Positions 36,212 to 45,385 of a stretch of 64,000 nt of DNA are shown here, piece after piece; positions within the stretch are counted from its first letter, which is position 1, and the number at the start of each line of letters is the position of its first letter. This DNA is from Xylanibacter ruminicola (lineage in GTDB: Bacteria > Bacteroidota > Bacteroidia > Bacteroidales > Bacteroidaceae). Where the stretch lies: positions 62,001 through 126,000 of the forward strand of contig NZ_FRBD01000002.1 of the NCBI RefSeq assembly GCF_900142525.1. Direction: 5' to 3'. The position numbers and the translations under genes are program-made. The notes beneath the pieces were generated by a model. That model was not told the DNA's origin, did not search any database, and was given only the letters and a program-made list of their open reading frames with translations.

Positions 36212-37597
36212 ATGAAAACTATAGCATTATGGTTGATGATGGCCATGCCGACTTGGGGTTGGGCTGCCAGCGACGAGTTGAAGCCACGACTCGTGGTGTG
36301 TACTGATATTGCACCAGGCGATGTGGAGCCTGATGATATGGAGTCGATGGTGAGGCTGATGGCATACGCCGACCAGTTTGAAATCGAGGCTGTTATTACC
36401 ACTGTGGGATGGAACTGCGATCCATATCCCGCCGAGTGGGCACAATATCTGCATCGCGTGGTAGAGGCTTATGGCAAGGATGTGTCGAAGCTGATGAAGC
36501 GGTCGGGGCAGAAGAAGTTTATGTCGCTCAAGCAGGAGAACAAGCAGCACATTGGTTATTGGCCGAGTGTAGAATATATCAGGAGTCGAGCCGTGATGGG
36601 AAGTCAGCGTGGTGGAATCAAGGCTATCGGCGAAGGGAACGACTCGCCAGGCAGCAATCTGCTGATTCAGTTGGCCGATGAGGCTGACGAGCGTCCCATT
36701 TACGTGGGTGCTTGGGGAGGCGCCAACACGTTGGCGCAGGCCATCTGGCACGTCAAACAAACGCGCAGCGCTGACGAGCTGAAACGCTTTGTGCAGAAGT
36801 TCCGCATCTATACCATCACCGATCAGGATATGGACTATGCCCACCGCATGGATCGTGCCCGCAGCTCGCACATGTGGCTGCGCAAGGAGTTCTGCGACGA
36901 CCTGCAGTTTGTGTGGGACGAAGGTGCTTGGCAGGAGCAGTGCGAACTGGGCAAGCGCCACTGGCAGCAGCACAAGGACGGCATACAGGGCAAGGGCTAC
37001 TTAGGCAAGGAATATCCCACCTACAAATGGGGTGTTGAGGGCGACACACCAAGCATGCTGTACTGTTTGCCCAACGGACTTAACGATCCTGACGACCCGC
37101 GCCAGGCTGGCTGGGCTGGCTACCACGAGCGTGCGCTCTGTGCCGATTCGCTCACTACAGCGTGGACTAGTTGGCAGGAGCCAGTACGCAGTATCAGTGT
37201 GGGCTATAAACAGCGCTTCTATCCCGATGAGCTGAACGATTTTCTGGCTCGTATGCAGTGGGCCAGCGAGGGTGTAGGCAATCGTAATCCGCAAATCATT
37301 ATTAATAATGTAAAGGGTTATAAACCTATCCACATCAGTGCTAAGGCTGGCGATGACATCCGTCTCGATGCCTCAAAGACGACTGACCCAGATGGCGACC
37401 ACCTTACTTATAAATGGTGGCAACAGCCTGAGATTGGCACGTCAAAAGCCCAGATTGGCAACTCTGATCGCCCCGCTGTCGCCATTCACATCCCCGAGGA
37501 TGCTGGCAACAACGAGATTCACATCATCTGCGAAGTTCACGATGCCGGTCCCTACCACTTGGTATCCTACCGTCGCGTAATTATTCAAATAAAATAA
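36212..37597 (+). CDS. DUF1593 / Sde182-like exported protein
   Basis: Exported 461-residue protein. A signal peptide ([17 protein letters not shown]) precedes a domain with a nucleoside-hydrolase-like fold ([20 protein letters not shown], an Asp-rich N-terminal loop; [17 protein letters not shown]). The C-terminal about 90 residues form a beta-sandwich ([23 protein letters not shown]). This is the DUF1593/Sde182 pattern, known from a cellulose-associated protein of Saccharophagus. The substrate is unknown; N-glycosidic or sugar-ester chemistry is possible. The ridA gene follows after 8 bp, suggesting one transcript. Confidence 0.8.
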   Translation: MKTIALWLMMAMPTWGWAASDELKPRLVVCTDIAPGDVEPDDMESMVRLMAYADQFEIEAVITTVGWNCDPYPAEWAQYLHRVVEAYGKDVSKLMKRSGQKKFMSLKQENKQHIGYWPSVEYIRSRAVMGSQRGGIKAIGEGNDSPGSNLLIQLADEADERPIYVGAWGGANTLAQAIWHVKQTRSADELKRFVQKFRIYTITDQDMDYAHRMDRARSSHMWLRKEFCDDLQFVWDEGAWQEQCELGKRHWQQHKDGIQGKGYLGKEYPTYKWGVEGDTPSMLYCLPNGLNDPDDPRQAGWAGYHERALCADSLTTAWTSWQEPVRSISVGYKQRFYPDELNDFLARMQWASEGVGNRNPQIIINNVKGYKPIHISAKAGDDIRLDASKTTDPDGDHLTYKWWQQPEIGTSKAQIGNSDRPAVAIHIPEDAGNNEIHIICEVHDAGPYHLVSYRRVIIQIK

Positions 37598-37605
37598 ATA
37601 ATGTT

Positions 37606-37983
37606 ATGAAAAAGGTTATTAGTACCCCCAAGGCACCTGCTGCCATCGGCCCTTACAGTCAGGCCATCCGTGTTGGAAACCTCGTTTACACCTCTGGTCA
37701 AATACCCATCGATCCTTCCACAGGCTCGTTTGTTGAGGGCGGTATCAAGGAGCAGACGCGCCAGTCGCTCGCTAATGTCAAGGCTGTTCTCGAGGAGGCA
37801 GGCACCAGCATGGCTAATGTGATTAAGACCACAGTGTTTATGGCAGATATGGCCGACTTTGCCGACATGAATGCCATTTATGCCGAATTTTTCACCGAGC
37901 CATTCCCAGCCCGCTCTGCCGTAGCAGTAAAAACTCTACCCAAGGGCGCCTTAGTTGAGATTGAGGTCATCGCAGAAATCTAG
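37606..37983 (+). CDS. ridA: RidA family enamine/imine deaminase (copy 1)
   Basis: A 125-residue RidA/YjgF/YER057c protein. It hydrolyses reactive enamines and imines such as 2-aminoacrylate, which C-S lyases and dehydratases make. Family motifs are [18 protein letters not shown] and the C-terminal [24 protein letters not shown] with the catalytic Arg. A second copy at 48216-48593 differs at 14 of 125 positions. It is probably co-transcribed with the DUF1593 gene. The 3' end overlaps the convergent nitroreductase by 4 bp. Confidence 0.93.
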   Translation: MKKVISTPKAPAAIGPYSQAIRVGNLVYTSGQIPIDPSTGSFVEGGIKEQTRQSLANVKAVLEEAGTSMANVIKTTVFMADMADFADMNAIYAEFFTEPFPARSAVAVKTLPKGALVEIEVIAEI

Positions 37984-38597
37984 TAGAATTTAGCGATATC
38001 ATCGAGTGGACGGCGCTCAGGACGGGTTGGCTCGCCAGCCCTGTAGCCTAGTGCGATGGCCGCCATAACAGTCTCGTTATCAGGAATATTGAAAAGCTTG
38101 CGGAGTGCGTCGGTATCGCGCATGCCCATGATGAGTGTGTCGAAGCCCATGGCGCGAGCCTTCAGAATCAGGTAGCAATTGCTTAGACCATTGTCGTAAG
38201 CTCCCCATCCGTCGCCAACCTCATTAGTCTGATTGCCCTGGAAGAAGCCCGACTTGCCACGCTCGAAGGTAGAGACAATGAGAACAGGCGCCTCTTTGAT
38301 GCGGTCTTTATTGCCTCCCACCATATCCTGAACGGCTGCCACCTTATCGGGACTGATAGCCACGTAATACTTGGTAGGCTGCTGATTGGCCCATGAAGGC
38401 GCCTCTTGTGTAGCCGTCAGGAGCTCACGGACCTCAGCCTCTGAAATCTTTTTCGAGGCATCATAGCTACGAACGCTTCGTCGTGTGGTCAATACTTCGT
38501 CGAACGACACAACATCCTTCGACACTTCTTTCTTCTCTTGACAGCCAGTAACGGCCAACAGCGCTACGAAAGCACCAAAAGCCAGTAATTTCTTCAT
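37980..38597 (-). CDS. Lipoprotein nitroreductase family protein
   Basis: Nitroreductase-fold protein of 205 residues. FMN-binding motifs are [10 protein letters not shown] and [15 protein letters not shown], with [19 protein letters not shown] near the end. Unlike most of the family it begins with a lipoprotein signal (lipobox VTGC, Cys19), so it should be fixed to a membrane outside the cytoplasm. Flavin would have to reach it there. It is convergent with ridA and has its own promoter (38627-38657). Electron donor and substrate are unknown. Confidence 0.85.
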   Translation of the reverse strand: MKKLLAFGAFVALLAVTGCQEKKEVSKDVVSFDEVLTTRRSVRSYDASKKISEAEVRELLTATQEAPSWANQQPTKYYVAISPDKVAAVQDMVGGNKDRIKEAPVLIVSTFERGKSGFFQGNQTNEVGDGWGAYDNGLSNCYLILKARAMGFDTLIMGMRDTDALRKLFNIPDNETVMAAIALGYRAGEPTRPERRPLDDIAKFY

Positions 38598-38626
38598 ACT
38601 TATGTAATGTTTAGTTTATTTGCTGG

Positions 38627-38657
38627 CAAAGATATGAAATATCCTCCATTTGCCCAA
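38627..38657 (-). promoter_or_regulatory. Promoter of the lipoprotein nitroreductase
   Basis: On the minus strand, TATCTTTG (38627-38634) and TTG (38655-38657) are 20 bp apart, the standard spacing. Confidence 0.65.
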
Positions 38658-38825
38658 AAGAAAACACAGATATTTAGAACTTTTTTATGTATAACTGTTA
38701 GGATGCACGATGTCTTTGCTTTCAAATTGATTAAAAATATGGTGTTATAAATTACAAATTGTAAGTTTGTGTAGTTTTGAAGATTCAAAGTGGCGGTTAA
38801 TTAATGATTATGCCGTCATTTTGTT

Positions 38826-38833
38826 TAATTTTG
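38826..38833 (+). promoter_or_regulatory. -7 box for the ammonium transporter gene
   Basis: TAATTTTG, 36 bp before the ATG at 38870, fits TAnnTTTG. No exact TTG lies 19-21 bp upstream. The rest of the spacer 38658-38825 shows nothing. Confidence 0.45.
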
Positions 38834-38869
38834 CGGCCGAAAGTTTTCAAATAATCAAAAAAGATAGGT

Positions 38870-40255
38870 ATGAAGGTAAAGAAACGTTGGGTAATCCTGA
38901 TGACGGCAATGACTCTGATTGCCTTTGCAGGTGTGTTTGTAGGCGAACCTACATTCGAATGTGACTGGTCGGTAATCTCGGCAGCCGATGTGGCTTGGCT
39001 GATTACGGCCACCATCTTTGTGTTGATGATGACTCCAGGACTGTCGTTCTTCTACGGCGGTATGGTGGGAGCAAAGAACGTGATATCTACGATGCTCCAG
39101 TCGTTTATCGCCATGGGACTGATATCGGTGCTGTGGGTGGTCATCGGCTTCTCGCTGTGTTTTGGCGATGACATAGGCGGCATCATCGGCAATCCCCTGA
39201 CGTTTCTGATGTTCCAGAATGTAGGTGCCGAGGTCTATACCACTCCGGCAGGCAATATACTTGGCGGAGCCACCATTCCGCTGGCCCTGTTTGCTCTGTT
39301 CCAGATGAAATTTGCCATTATTACGCCATCGCTGATTACAGGTTCGTTTGCCGAGCGTGTGCGATTCTCGGCCTACATGTTCTTCATGATTTTCTTCTTC
39401 TTTCTGATTTATTGTCCGCTGGCCCACATGACTTGGCATCCTGAGGGCTTGTTTATGCGCTGGGGTGTCATCGACTTTGCCGGTGGTATCGTGGTGCATG
39501 CATCGAGCGGTGTGGCAGCACTGGCCGGAGCTATCTATCTGGGCCGACGCAAGGCTGAGACACGCAAGAGCGAGCCAGCCAATATTCCATTTGTGCTGCT
39601 GGGCGCTGCCATGTTGTGGCTGGGATGGTTTGGCTTCAACGCAGGTTCTTCGCTGCATGCCGACGGACAGGCTATCAAGGCATTCCTGAACACCAATACT
39701 GCATCGGCCACGGCCATGATGACGTGGATATTCTTCGACTGTCTGCGCGGACGCAAACCATCGGCCATGGGTGCTGCTGTGGGTTGCGTGGTTGGTCTGG
39801 TGGCCATCACACCATCGGCAGGATATGTCACTGTAGGTCAGAGCATCTTTATTGCTTTTATCATCACGCTGATATGTAACATTGCTGTTTACTGGCGCTC
39901 GCACACCAGTATCGACGATGCACTGGATGTGTTCCCCACACACGGCACCGGCGGTATCTTCGGTACCGTGCTCACAGGTATCTTTATCCAGGAGGGACTC
40001 ATCGCCGGCACATGGGATGGTTTTGTGATCTTCCTTTATCACCTGCTGGCCATCGTCATCGTATTTGTTTATACCTTTGCCATGAGCTGGGCAGGTTATA
40101 AGCTCATCGACGGCCTAATACCAATGCGTGTATCGGCTTACAGCGAAAAGGTTGGTCTCGACTTCTCGCAGCACGACGAGCATTACGGACTAGCTCACAT
40201 TGGTGAACGCGAGCTAGCCGAATACGAGGAACATATCCGCGAAAAGAATAAGTAA
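38870..40255 (+). CDS. amt: Amt family ammonium transporter
   Basis: A 461-residue integral membrane ammonium channel with 11 or more membrane helices. Signature sequences are TPGLSFFYGGMVGAKNV, ITGSFAERVRFSAYM, the conserved pore histidines in LAHMTWHPEG and FPTHGTGGIFGTVLTG, and WFGFNAGSSL. No glnB/glnK gene is adjacent, though such pairing is common. It stands alone; its stop abuts that of the convergent esterase gene. Nitrogen-dependent control is expected but no specific site was found. Confidence 0.94.
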   Translation: MKVKKRWVILMTAMTLIAFAGVFVGEPTFECDWSVISAADVAWLITATIFVLMMTPGLSFFYGGMVGAKNVISTMLQSFIAMGLISVLWVVIGFSLCFGDDIGGIIGNPLTFLMFQNVGAEVYTTPAGNILGGATIPLALFALFQMKFAIITPSLITGSFAERVRFSAYMFFMIFFFFLIYCPLAHMTWHPEGLFMRWGVIDFAGGIVVHASSGVAALAGAIYLGRRKAETRKSEPANIPFVLLGAAMLWLGWFGFNAGSSLHADGQAIKAFLNTNTASATAMMTWIFFDCLRGRKPSAMGAAVGCVVGLVAITPSAGYVTVGQSIFIAFIITLICNIAVYWRSHTSIDDALDVFPTHGTGGIFGTVLTGIFIQEGLIAGTWDGFVIFLYHLLAIVIVFVYTFAMSWAGYKLIDGLIPMRVSAYSEKVGLDFSQHDEHYGLAHIGERELAEYEEHIREKNK

Positions 40256-41455
40256 TTATTTGTTCTCTCCTGACCAGGGCTCCTCGGGTTCGAGGCGGTA
40301 GATGCGCGATTTGGGCTCGGGCTTTTGAATGATAATATTGCGGCCGGGCCAGCTGTTGCTGAGGAAGGCCTCGTGATCCCAATCGCCGCGAGTAAACTTG
40401 AAGTAGGCAGGCAGATGGAGCTGAAGGTCGACAGCGCAGGTGCTATCGTTAACATGTTTCATCTTGATGCCCTTGGCATCCCAGTTGCCCAGTTCAGCCT
40501 GATTGCCAGTGATATACACATCGCCCTTCAGCGCCTCGCCTCGCAGCTCTATATGGATAGGGTAGGTTTCCTTGCTGACAAACTGTGGCAGAAACGATAC
40601 AGAGTATTCGAGATACTGATTCAGGGCGTCTTGAAGACTGGGCAGATAAACTGCTTGGTGGTCGTATTCGGGATAGTTTTTGACAGATACGATGGTGTTT
40701 TGGGGGAAGTTAGATTTGTTGCTGAGGAAAGCGCTGGCTCTGACCCACCCCTGATGCCATTTTTCGCCGAATCTAGCTCGTTCGCTACCCATAGCGGCAA
40801 AGATGAAACGAGGCTCGTTGTGGCTCTTGAAGGGGTATTGCTCGAGATCGCTGGCCACGCGGAACTCATCGTAGCTGCAGTTGGGCGACAGGGCGATATA
40901 GTCGTCGAACAGATCGTCGGTAATCATACAGTCGAGCACGAACGAGGCGCCGAGCGAGTGGCCGACGCCGATCTTGCGGCCTGTGGCGTTGAAGGTCTTT
41001 TCGATGTAGGGCATGAGCTCTTGTTTCAGGAACTTCTTCAGGTCGCCAGAACGGCCGTAGGCTCCTTCATGAGCAAAGTGTCCCTTACCGATTTCGTGGA
41101 TAGGCATCGGCAGGAAATCGGTATTACGCCCGAAGGGGATTTCGGGCATGAAGGGCGAGATGACGCCGACAATGATGAATTCCTTGCCACGATCGTTGGT
41201 CAGATAGGTATCGCCGAGTTCCATCAGACAGTGCACGAGGTCGAATTTGCCACGCTCCTGCGCATCGAACACGTAGAAGACGTCGTAATCGGTGGCGGTG
41301 TATTTGTCGAACCCTATGGGGGTATAGACCAAAATGTCGCGCTCGAAGTCGTAGAACTGGGACTTCATGGATAATTCGGCTACTTTGGCTTCCTGTTGAG
41401 CCATAGCAACAACTGCTACAAGGAGCAGTGAGAGAGAGGTGATTAATCTTTTCAT
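40256..41455 (-). CDS. Exported esterase with C-terminal CBM20-like domain
   Basis: Secreted protein of 399 residues. The ATG at 41455 begins a signal peptide (KRLITSLSLLLVAVVAMAQ); the longer reading upstream lacks one. Residues from about 25 to 290 are an alpha/beta hydrolase of the putative-esterase (esterase D/Fes) type with nucleophile elbow GHSLGAS and a late DHQAVYLPSL His. The last 100 residues (HIELRGEALKGDVYITGNQAELGNWD ...) look like a CBM20 starch-binding fold. It follows the GNAT gene by 17 bp and may be in one operon. The ester substrate is unknown. Confidence 0.8.
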   Translation of the reverse strand: MKRLITSLSLLLVAVVAMAQQEAKVAELSMKSQFYDFERDILVYTPIGFDKYTATDYDVFYVFDAQERGKFDLVHCLMELGDTYLTNDRGKEFIIVGVISPFMPEIPFGRNTDFLPMPIHEIGKGHFAHEGAYGRSGDLKKFLKQELMPYIEKTFNATGRKIGVGHSLGASFVLDCMITDDLFDDYIALSPNCSYDEFRVASDLEQYPFKSHNEPRFIFAAMGSERARFGEKWHQGWVRASAFLSNKSNFPQNTIVSVKNYPEYDHQAVYLPSLQDALNQYLEYSVSFLPQFVSKETYPIHIELRGEALKGDVYITGNQAELGNWDAKGIKMKHVNDSTCAVDLQLHLPAYFKFTRGDWDHEAFLSNSWPGRNIIIQKPEPKSRIYRLEPEEPWSGENK

Positions 41456-41472
41456 TTTAAGTAATAATTTTA

Positions 41473-42048
41473 TTATAATTGGTAAATTAAATGATGCATA
41501 GGGTGGCCGCCCCACGATGTATCATCTTGGTGGCGGAAGCCTATCTGGGTGTATAGATGCTCGGCCTTGGGGTTGCCGCAGTCAACCAGCAAACCTACTG
41601 AGGGCATGCCTAAGGTGCGGGCTTTCTCGATAGAAGCTTTGAGTAGGGCAGTGGCAATGCCAAGCTTGCGATATGGGGCTACCACGCAGAGACTGTCGAG
41701 ATAGAACTCGCCGGCGCTGGTCTCATCGTCAATATGGCTGTGGTCCATACCAAAACTCTGGCGGGCGCCATCGATAAAGGCCTGGCGCAGCTGATGCAGG
41801 CGGGCTCCATCGTAGGCCGTGCATATGCCAACAACCTCATGGTCAACAACGGCAACCAGCGTGTTGAGGTACGAATACTGACTATCGGTACGCTGAACCA
41901 GACTGGTCATCAGCTGGTGGAAATCACCAAGTGTATGATTGGGACCAGCCCACCACTGACAGCAGTCGTGATTCATAGCCTCCATGATGAGTGTGGCTAT
42001 GCTTGCTGCTTCGGCAGGGTGGGCTGGACGTATGGTGAAACTACTCAT
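41473..42048 (-). CDS. GNAT family N-acetyltransferase
   Basis: A 191-residue acetyl-CoA-dependent acyltransferase. The ATG at 42048 (MSSFTIRPAHPAEAASIATL) is the natural start, because a -7 box lies at 42077-42084 and the family fold begins there. The acetyl-CoA loop is VVAPYRKLGIATALLKASIEKA, and the C-terminus has GNPKAEHLYTQIGF. The target (small molecule or protein N-terminus) cannot be read. The esterase gene follows after 17 bp. Confidence 0.85.
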   Translation of the reverse strand: MSSFTIRPAHPAEAASIATLIMEAMNHDCCQWWAGPNHTLGDFHQLMTSLVQRTDSQYSYLNTLVAVVDHEVVGICTAYDGARLHQLRQAFIDGARQSFGMDHSHIDDETSAGEFYLDSLCVVAPYRKLGIATALLKASIEKARTLGMPSVGLLVDCGNPKAEHLYTQIGFRHQDDTSWGGHPMHHLIYQL

Positions 42049-42076
42049 TGCCTTTGGAAATTGTAATATCTGCGGA

Positions 42077-42084
42077 CAAAGGTA
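42077..42084 (-). promoter_or_regulatory. -7 box for the GNAT gene
   Basis: TACCTTTG on the minus strand, 28 bp before the ATG at 42048, fits TAnnTTTG. No TTG is seen at the expected distance. Confidence 0.45.
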
Positions 42085-42132
42085 GTGTTTTTTTCTGAAT
42101 GAAAGGGCTGAAATCAGACAAATTTTAGCAAA

Positions 42133-42180
42133 ATACCTCAAGATTGGTATTTCGGGATAGGGAAAAACTTTGTATCTTTG
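42133..42180 (+). promoter_or_regulatory. ATACC-N8-GGTAT operator and -7 box before the symporter
   Basis: ATACCTCAAGATTGGTAT covers 42133-42150 and is followed by TATCTTTG (42173-42180). The 18-bp inverted repeat reaches the -33 position. The same type of site occurs at 47590-47607 and 54236-54253. The symporter ATG is at 42209. Confidence 0.5.
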
Positions 42181-42208
42181 CCGCCGGAAACATAGAATAG
42201 ATAAAAAG

Positions 42209-43399
42209 ATGAAGAAGACGTTATTATGGATTGCAGCACTCGTGGTGGGTGCGATATTAGGTGTGCTGGGATTAGACTGGCTGAACGCTACAGCCGACTT
42301 CGTAGCAACGGTATATACACGATTGTTCCAACTGCTGGCAGTACCAACGATAGTACTGGCAGTGATTACCACTTTGGCCACCTTCGGTTCGAAGGGTTCG
42401 GGACGTATATTCGGACATACTCTTACTTATACTTTACTTACAACTATTGCAGCAGCGGCCTTAGGTGCAGTGCTATACGTGGTTATCGCACCGGGCAACG
42501 TTGCTGTCACCCAGCTAACCACAGATTCATCCCCCATTACCTCGAACCTCTCATATTACGACCACATTATCAGTATTATACCTAATAATATAGTAAAGCC
42601 ATTCTTGGAGGGCAATGTGTTGTCGCTGCTGCTGTTGGCTTTTGCTGTGGGTATAGGCTTGTCGAAACTACCGGAATCAGAAAACAAATCCATAATAACT
42701 AAGGGACTGCTAGGCTTGCAGGAGCTGCTATTCCTGCTGATACGCTGGCTGATATGGACTCTGCCATTGGGCATCGTTGCCTTCTCGGCTCAGTTGTCGG
42801 CTCAGGTATCGGCAGGGGTGGTGGCCGACTCTATCGGCAAATATGTACTGGTGGTGTTGGGTGGTAACGTGATTCAGTTCTTTGTGGTGTTACCGTTGTT
42901 CCTGCTGGCTCGTGGACTGAACCCCATACACGTGCTTGGCAAGATGATGCCTGCGGTGCTGATGGCTCTGTTCACCAAGAGTAGTGCCGCCACCCTGCCC
43001 GTTACCATGGATACAGCTGAGAACCGACTGGGCATTCGCAAGAACATAGCCCGATTTGTATTGCCCATCTGTACCACCATCAACATGAATGGTTGTGCAG
43101 CATTCATCTTGGTAACATCGCTTTTTGTGATGCAGAATGGCGGTACACCGCTCACGTTGGGCACCATAGCGCTGTGGATAATCATATCGGTAGTGTCGGC
43201 CATCGGCAATGCCGGCGTACCTATGGGATGCTACTTCCTCACACTTTCGCTGATGTCGGGCATAGGCGCCCCAGTAGCTATTTTAGGTATCATATTGCCT
43301 ATATACACTATCATAGATATGGTAGAGACGGCCGAGAACGTATGGTCCGACTCGTGTGTGGCCACTATGGTGAACCATGATCTGGCTGAAAAAGAATAA
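42209..43399 (+). CDS. Dicarboxylate/amino acid:cation symporter (DAACS family)
   Basis: A 396-residue secondary transporter with about eight membrane helices and two re-entrant hairpins. It carries the family motifs LFTKSSAATLPV (first hairpin, SSAAT), TINMNGCAAFILV (the NMNG/NMDG motif) and a final GAPVAILGIILPIYTIIDM helix. It should import glutamate, aspartate, serine or a C4-dicarboxylate with sodium. The ATG at 42209 follows the promoter box. It stands alone, and no specific terminator was seen in the 148-bp gap that follows. Confidence 0.88.
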   Translation: MKKTLLWIAALVVGAILGVLGLDWLNATADFVATVYTRLFQLLAVPTIVLAVITTLATFGSKGSGRIFGHTLTYTLLTTIAAAALGAVLYVVIAPGNVAVTQLTTDSSPITSNLSYYDHIISIIPNNIVKPFLEGNVLSLLLLAFAVGIGLSKLPESENKSIITKGLLGLQELLFLLIRWLIWTLPLGIVAFSAQLSAQVSAGVVADSIGKYVLVVLGGNVIQFFVVLPLFLLARGLNPIHVLGKMMPAVLMALFTKSSAATLPVTMDTAENRLGIRKNIARFVLPICTTINMNGCAAFILVTSLFVMQNGGTPLTLGTIALWIIISVVSAIGNAGVPMGCYFLTLSLMSGIGAPVAILGIILPIYTIIDMVETAENVWSDSCVATMVNHDLAEKE

Positions 43400-43493
43400 T
43401 ATTCTATAGAGAGCTAAAAACTATATTAAATTTAGAAAATACCATCAAGTAATTAACCATTTATAGGTATATTCTCTGAATGTTGCTGAAAAT

Positions 43494-43524
43494 TTGGAGA
43501 ATATATCTATTTGTTGTACCTTTG
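43494..43524 (+). promoter_or_regulatory. Promoter of the LuxR-type regulator / C-S lyase operon
   Basis: TTG (43494-43496) and TACCTTTG (43517-43524), 20 bp apart, match the Bacteroidota consensus. The regulator ATG at 43548 follows 23 bp later. Confidence 0.65.
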
Positions 43525-43547
43525 CACCCAGAATCAATATAGTTATT

Positions 43548-44189
43548 ATGGGAAAGTATATTATAGCAGATAATCAGGAGATAACAAGGTATGCACTCGA
43601 GAGCCTGATACGGCAGAACGAGGAGAATACTGTGTATCGTGCATCGGACAAGACTAGTTTGGTGGCGAAGCTCAAGGAGCATGAGAATGCTACCGTGATA
43701 CTGGACTACACGCTGTTTGACTTCGCCGACGAAGACCAGCTGCTGATAGTGAGCGAGAGATTTGCCCTATCGCAGTGGCTGCTGATAAGCGATGAGCTGA
43801 CACCCCAGTTTCTGCGCCGTGTGATATATTCATCGCACCAGTTCAGTATCGTATTTAAAGACGGTCCGATGAAGGATCTGCGCGATGCCTTGAACGCCAT
43901 AGCAAAACACGAGCGTTTTATCAGTCAGAAAGCACTTGAGGTGATTATCAATCAGCAATACGAGGAGGAGAAACCAGGAATACTGACTGCCACCGAGGCT
44001 GAGATCGTGAAGGCGATAGCCCAAGGCAAGACGACCAAGGAGATAGCCGAAGAGCGATTCTCGAGCGTACACACCATAACAACGCATAGAAAGAATATTT
44101 TCAGGAAACTGGGTGTAAACACAGCCCACGAGGTGGTGAAATATGCCATTCGTGCAGGACTTATTGACCCATCGGAATTCTACATATAA
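43548..44189 (+). CDS. NarL/LuxR-type response regulator
   Basis: A 213-residue regulator from the ATG at 43548 (MGKYIIADNQEITRYALESL). The receiver domain keeps an acidic residue after strand 1 (Asp8), a likely phosphoacceptor Asp53 (VILDYTLF) and a Lys in FSIVFKDGP. The C-terminal LuxR helix-turn-helix is LTATEAEIVKAIAQGKTTKE, with SSVHTITTHRKNIFRKLGV as recognition helix. It lies 14 bp before the PLP-enzyme gene, so it probably controls sulfur amino acid genes. No kinase is adjacent. The receiver is slightly degenerate and may act without phosphorylation. Confidence 0.85.
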   Translation: MGKYIIADNQEITRYALESLIRQNEENTVYRASDKTSLVAKLKEHENATVILDYTLFDFADEDQLLIVSERFALSQWLLISDELTPQFLRRVIYSSHQFSIVFKDGPMKDLRDALNAIAKHERFISQKALEVIINQQYEEEKPGILTATEAEIVKAIAQGKTTKEIAEERFSSVHTITTHRKNIFRKLGVNTAHEVVKYAIRAGLIDPSEFYI

Positions 44190-44203
44190 TCATACAAAGA
44201 CAG

Positions 44204-45385
44204 ATGAAGAAACAAACCATTGCAATTAACACGCCCTATACCCGAAAGGACGTGTACGGGGCACTTGCTGTGCCTATATATAATAATGTGGCATTTGAGT
44301 TTGACGATGCCCAGGAGATGGCCGATGCCTTCTGTAATCGCATCAAAGCACCCGACTATGCCAGAGTTGAGAATCCTACGGTTACTAACTTAGAGCAGAG
44401 AGTTAAAGCTTTGACTGGTGCAGAGCATGTAACGGCATTCAACTCAGGCATGGCCGCCATCGGCAATGCACTGTTGGCTGCAACAGAACAAGGTAAGAAC
44501 ATCGTTACATCGCACCACCTGTTTGGTAACACACTGGCACTTATCACTACCACGCTGACAAGATTCGGTGTAGAACCACGACTTACAGACTTGACAAATT
44601 TGGAAGCAGTAGAGTCGGCTATAGACGAGCAAACTGCATGTGTATTTCTGGAGGTGCTTACCAACCCTCAGATGGAAGTGGCTGATCTGAAAGCCATATC
44701 AACAATAGCCCATAAAAAAGGCGTGCCTGTGATAGCCGACTCAACGGCAATACCTTTTACTGAGACAAATCTGAAGGAACTTGGTGTCGACGTTGAAGTA
44801 CTGTCGAGTACCAAATACCTGTCGGGAGGCGGCACATCATTAGGCGGATTGATAGTAGACTACGGTAGCTTTCCTGAGATTAACAAGCGCGTAAAGTACG
44901 AACTGCTGTTTAACCTTGGTGCCTATATGACTCCACAGGCAGCTTATATGCAGACCTTAGGACTGGAGACACTCGACGTGCGCTACCAGCGACAGGCTGG
45001 AAATGCACTCTGGCTGGCTCAGGAGTTATTGGAGATACCAAACATTAAGCGTGTGAACTATATCGGACTGGCGGATAATCCTTTCCACAAGTTGGCAGTA
45101 CGCCAATTCGGACCTACCGCTGGTGCCATGCTAACCATCGACCTGGCATCAAAGGAGGCGTGTTTCAGATTCCTAAACCGTCTGAAGCTGGTACACCGCG
45201 CCACCAACCTCTTCGATAGTCGAACGCTGGCCATACATCCGGCATCAACTATCTTTGGTAATTTTAAGGACGAGCAACTGGAACAGATGGATGTGCGCCA
45301 AACTACCATACGCCTGTCAATAGGACTGGAGTATAAGGAGGATATACTGAACGATATAAAACAAGCACTGAAAGATGACTTATAA
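44204..45385 (+). CDS. Cys/Met metabolism PLP-dependent enzyme (MetY/MGL-like)
   Basis: A 393-residue PLP enzyme of the trans-sulfuration family (cystathionine gamma-synthase, methionine gamma-lyase, O-acetylhomoserine sulfhydrylase). Motifs are YARVENPT (phosphate-binding Tyr/Arg), AFNSGMAAI, HHLFGNTLAL, and SSTKYLSGGGTSLGG with the Schiff-base Lys near residue 206. The C-terminal TIRLSIGLEYKEDILND is also typical. The Tyr that usually follows the HLFG loop is replaced (GNTLAL), as in several MetY-like enzymes. The exact reaction among C-S lyase or sulfhydrylase types is open. It overlaps the next PLP gene by 11 bp and follows the LuxR-type regulator. Confidence 0.85.
   Translation: MKKQTIAINTPYTRKDVYGALAVPIYNNVAFEFDDAQEMADAFCNRIKAPDYARVENPTVTNLEQRVKALTGAEHVTAFNSGMAAIGNALLAATEQGKNIVTSHHLFGNTLALITTTLTRFGVEPRLTDLTNLEAVESAIDEQTACVFLEVLTNPQMEVADLKAISTIAHKKGVPVIADSTAIPFTETNLKELGVDVEVLSSTKYLSGGGTSLGGLIVDYGSFPEINKRVKYELLFNLGAYMTPQAAYMQTLGLETLDVRYQRQAGNALWLAQELLEIPNIKRVNYIGLADNPFHKLAVRQFGPTAGAMLTIDLASKEACFRFLNRLKLVHRATNLFDSRTLAIHPASTIFGNFKDEQLEQMDVRQTTIRLSIGLEYKEDILNDIKQALKDDL

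Noticed and set aside
38855..40042. Long open frame opposite the ammonium transporter gene (395 codons)
   Set aside because: It mirrors a clear Amt gene, has low-complexity His/Gln-rich sequence, no family motif and no promoter.
40325..41374. Long open frame opposite the esterase gene (349 codons)
   Set aside because: Antisense to a signal-peptide esterase with GHSLGAS; its sequence is a Val/Glu/Asp-rich shadow with no motif.
43439..43470. ATACCA ... AGGTAT before the LuxR-type regulator as a fourth ATACC-N8-GGTAT site
   Set aside because: Spacing between halves is 20 bp instead of 6, so it does not match the other three.
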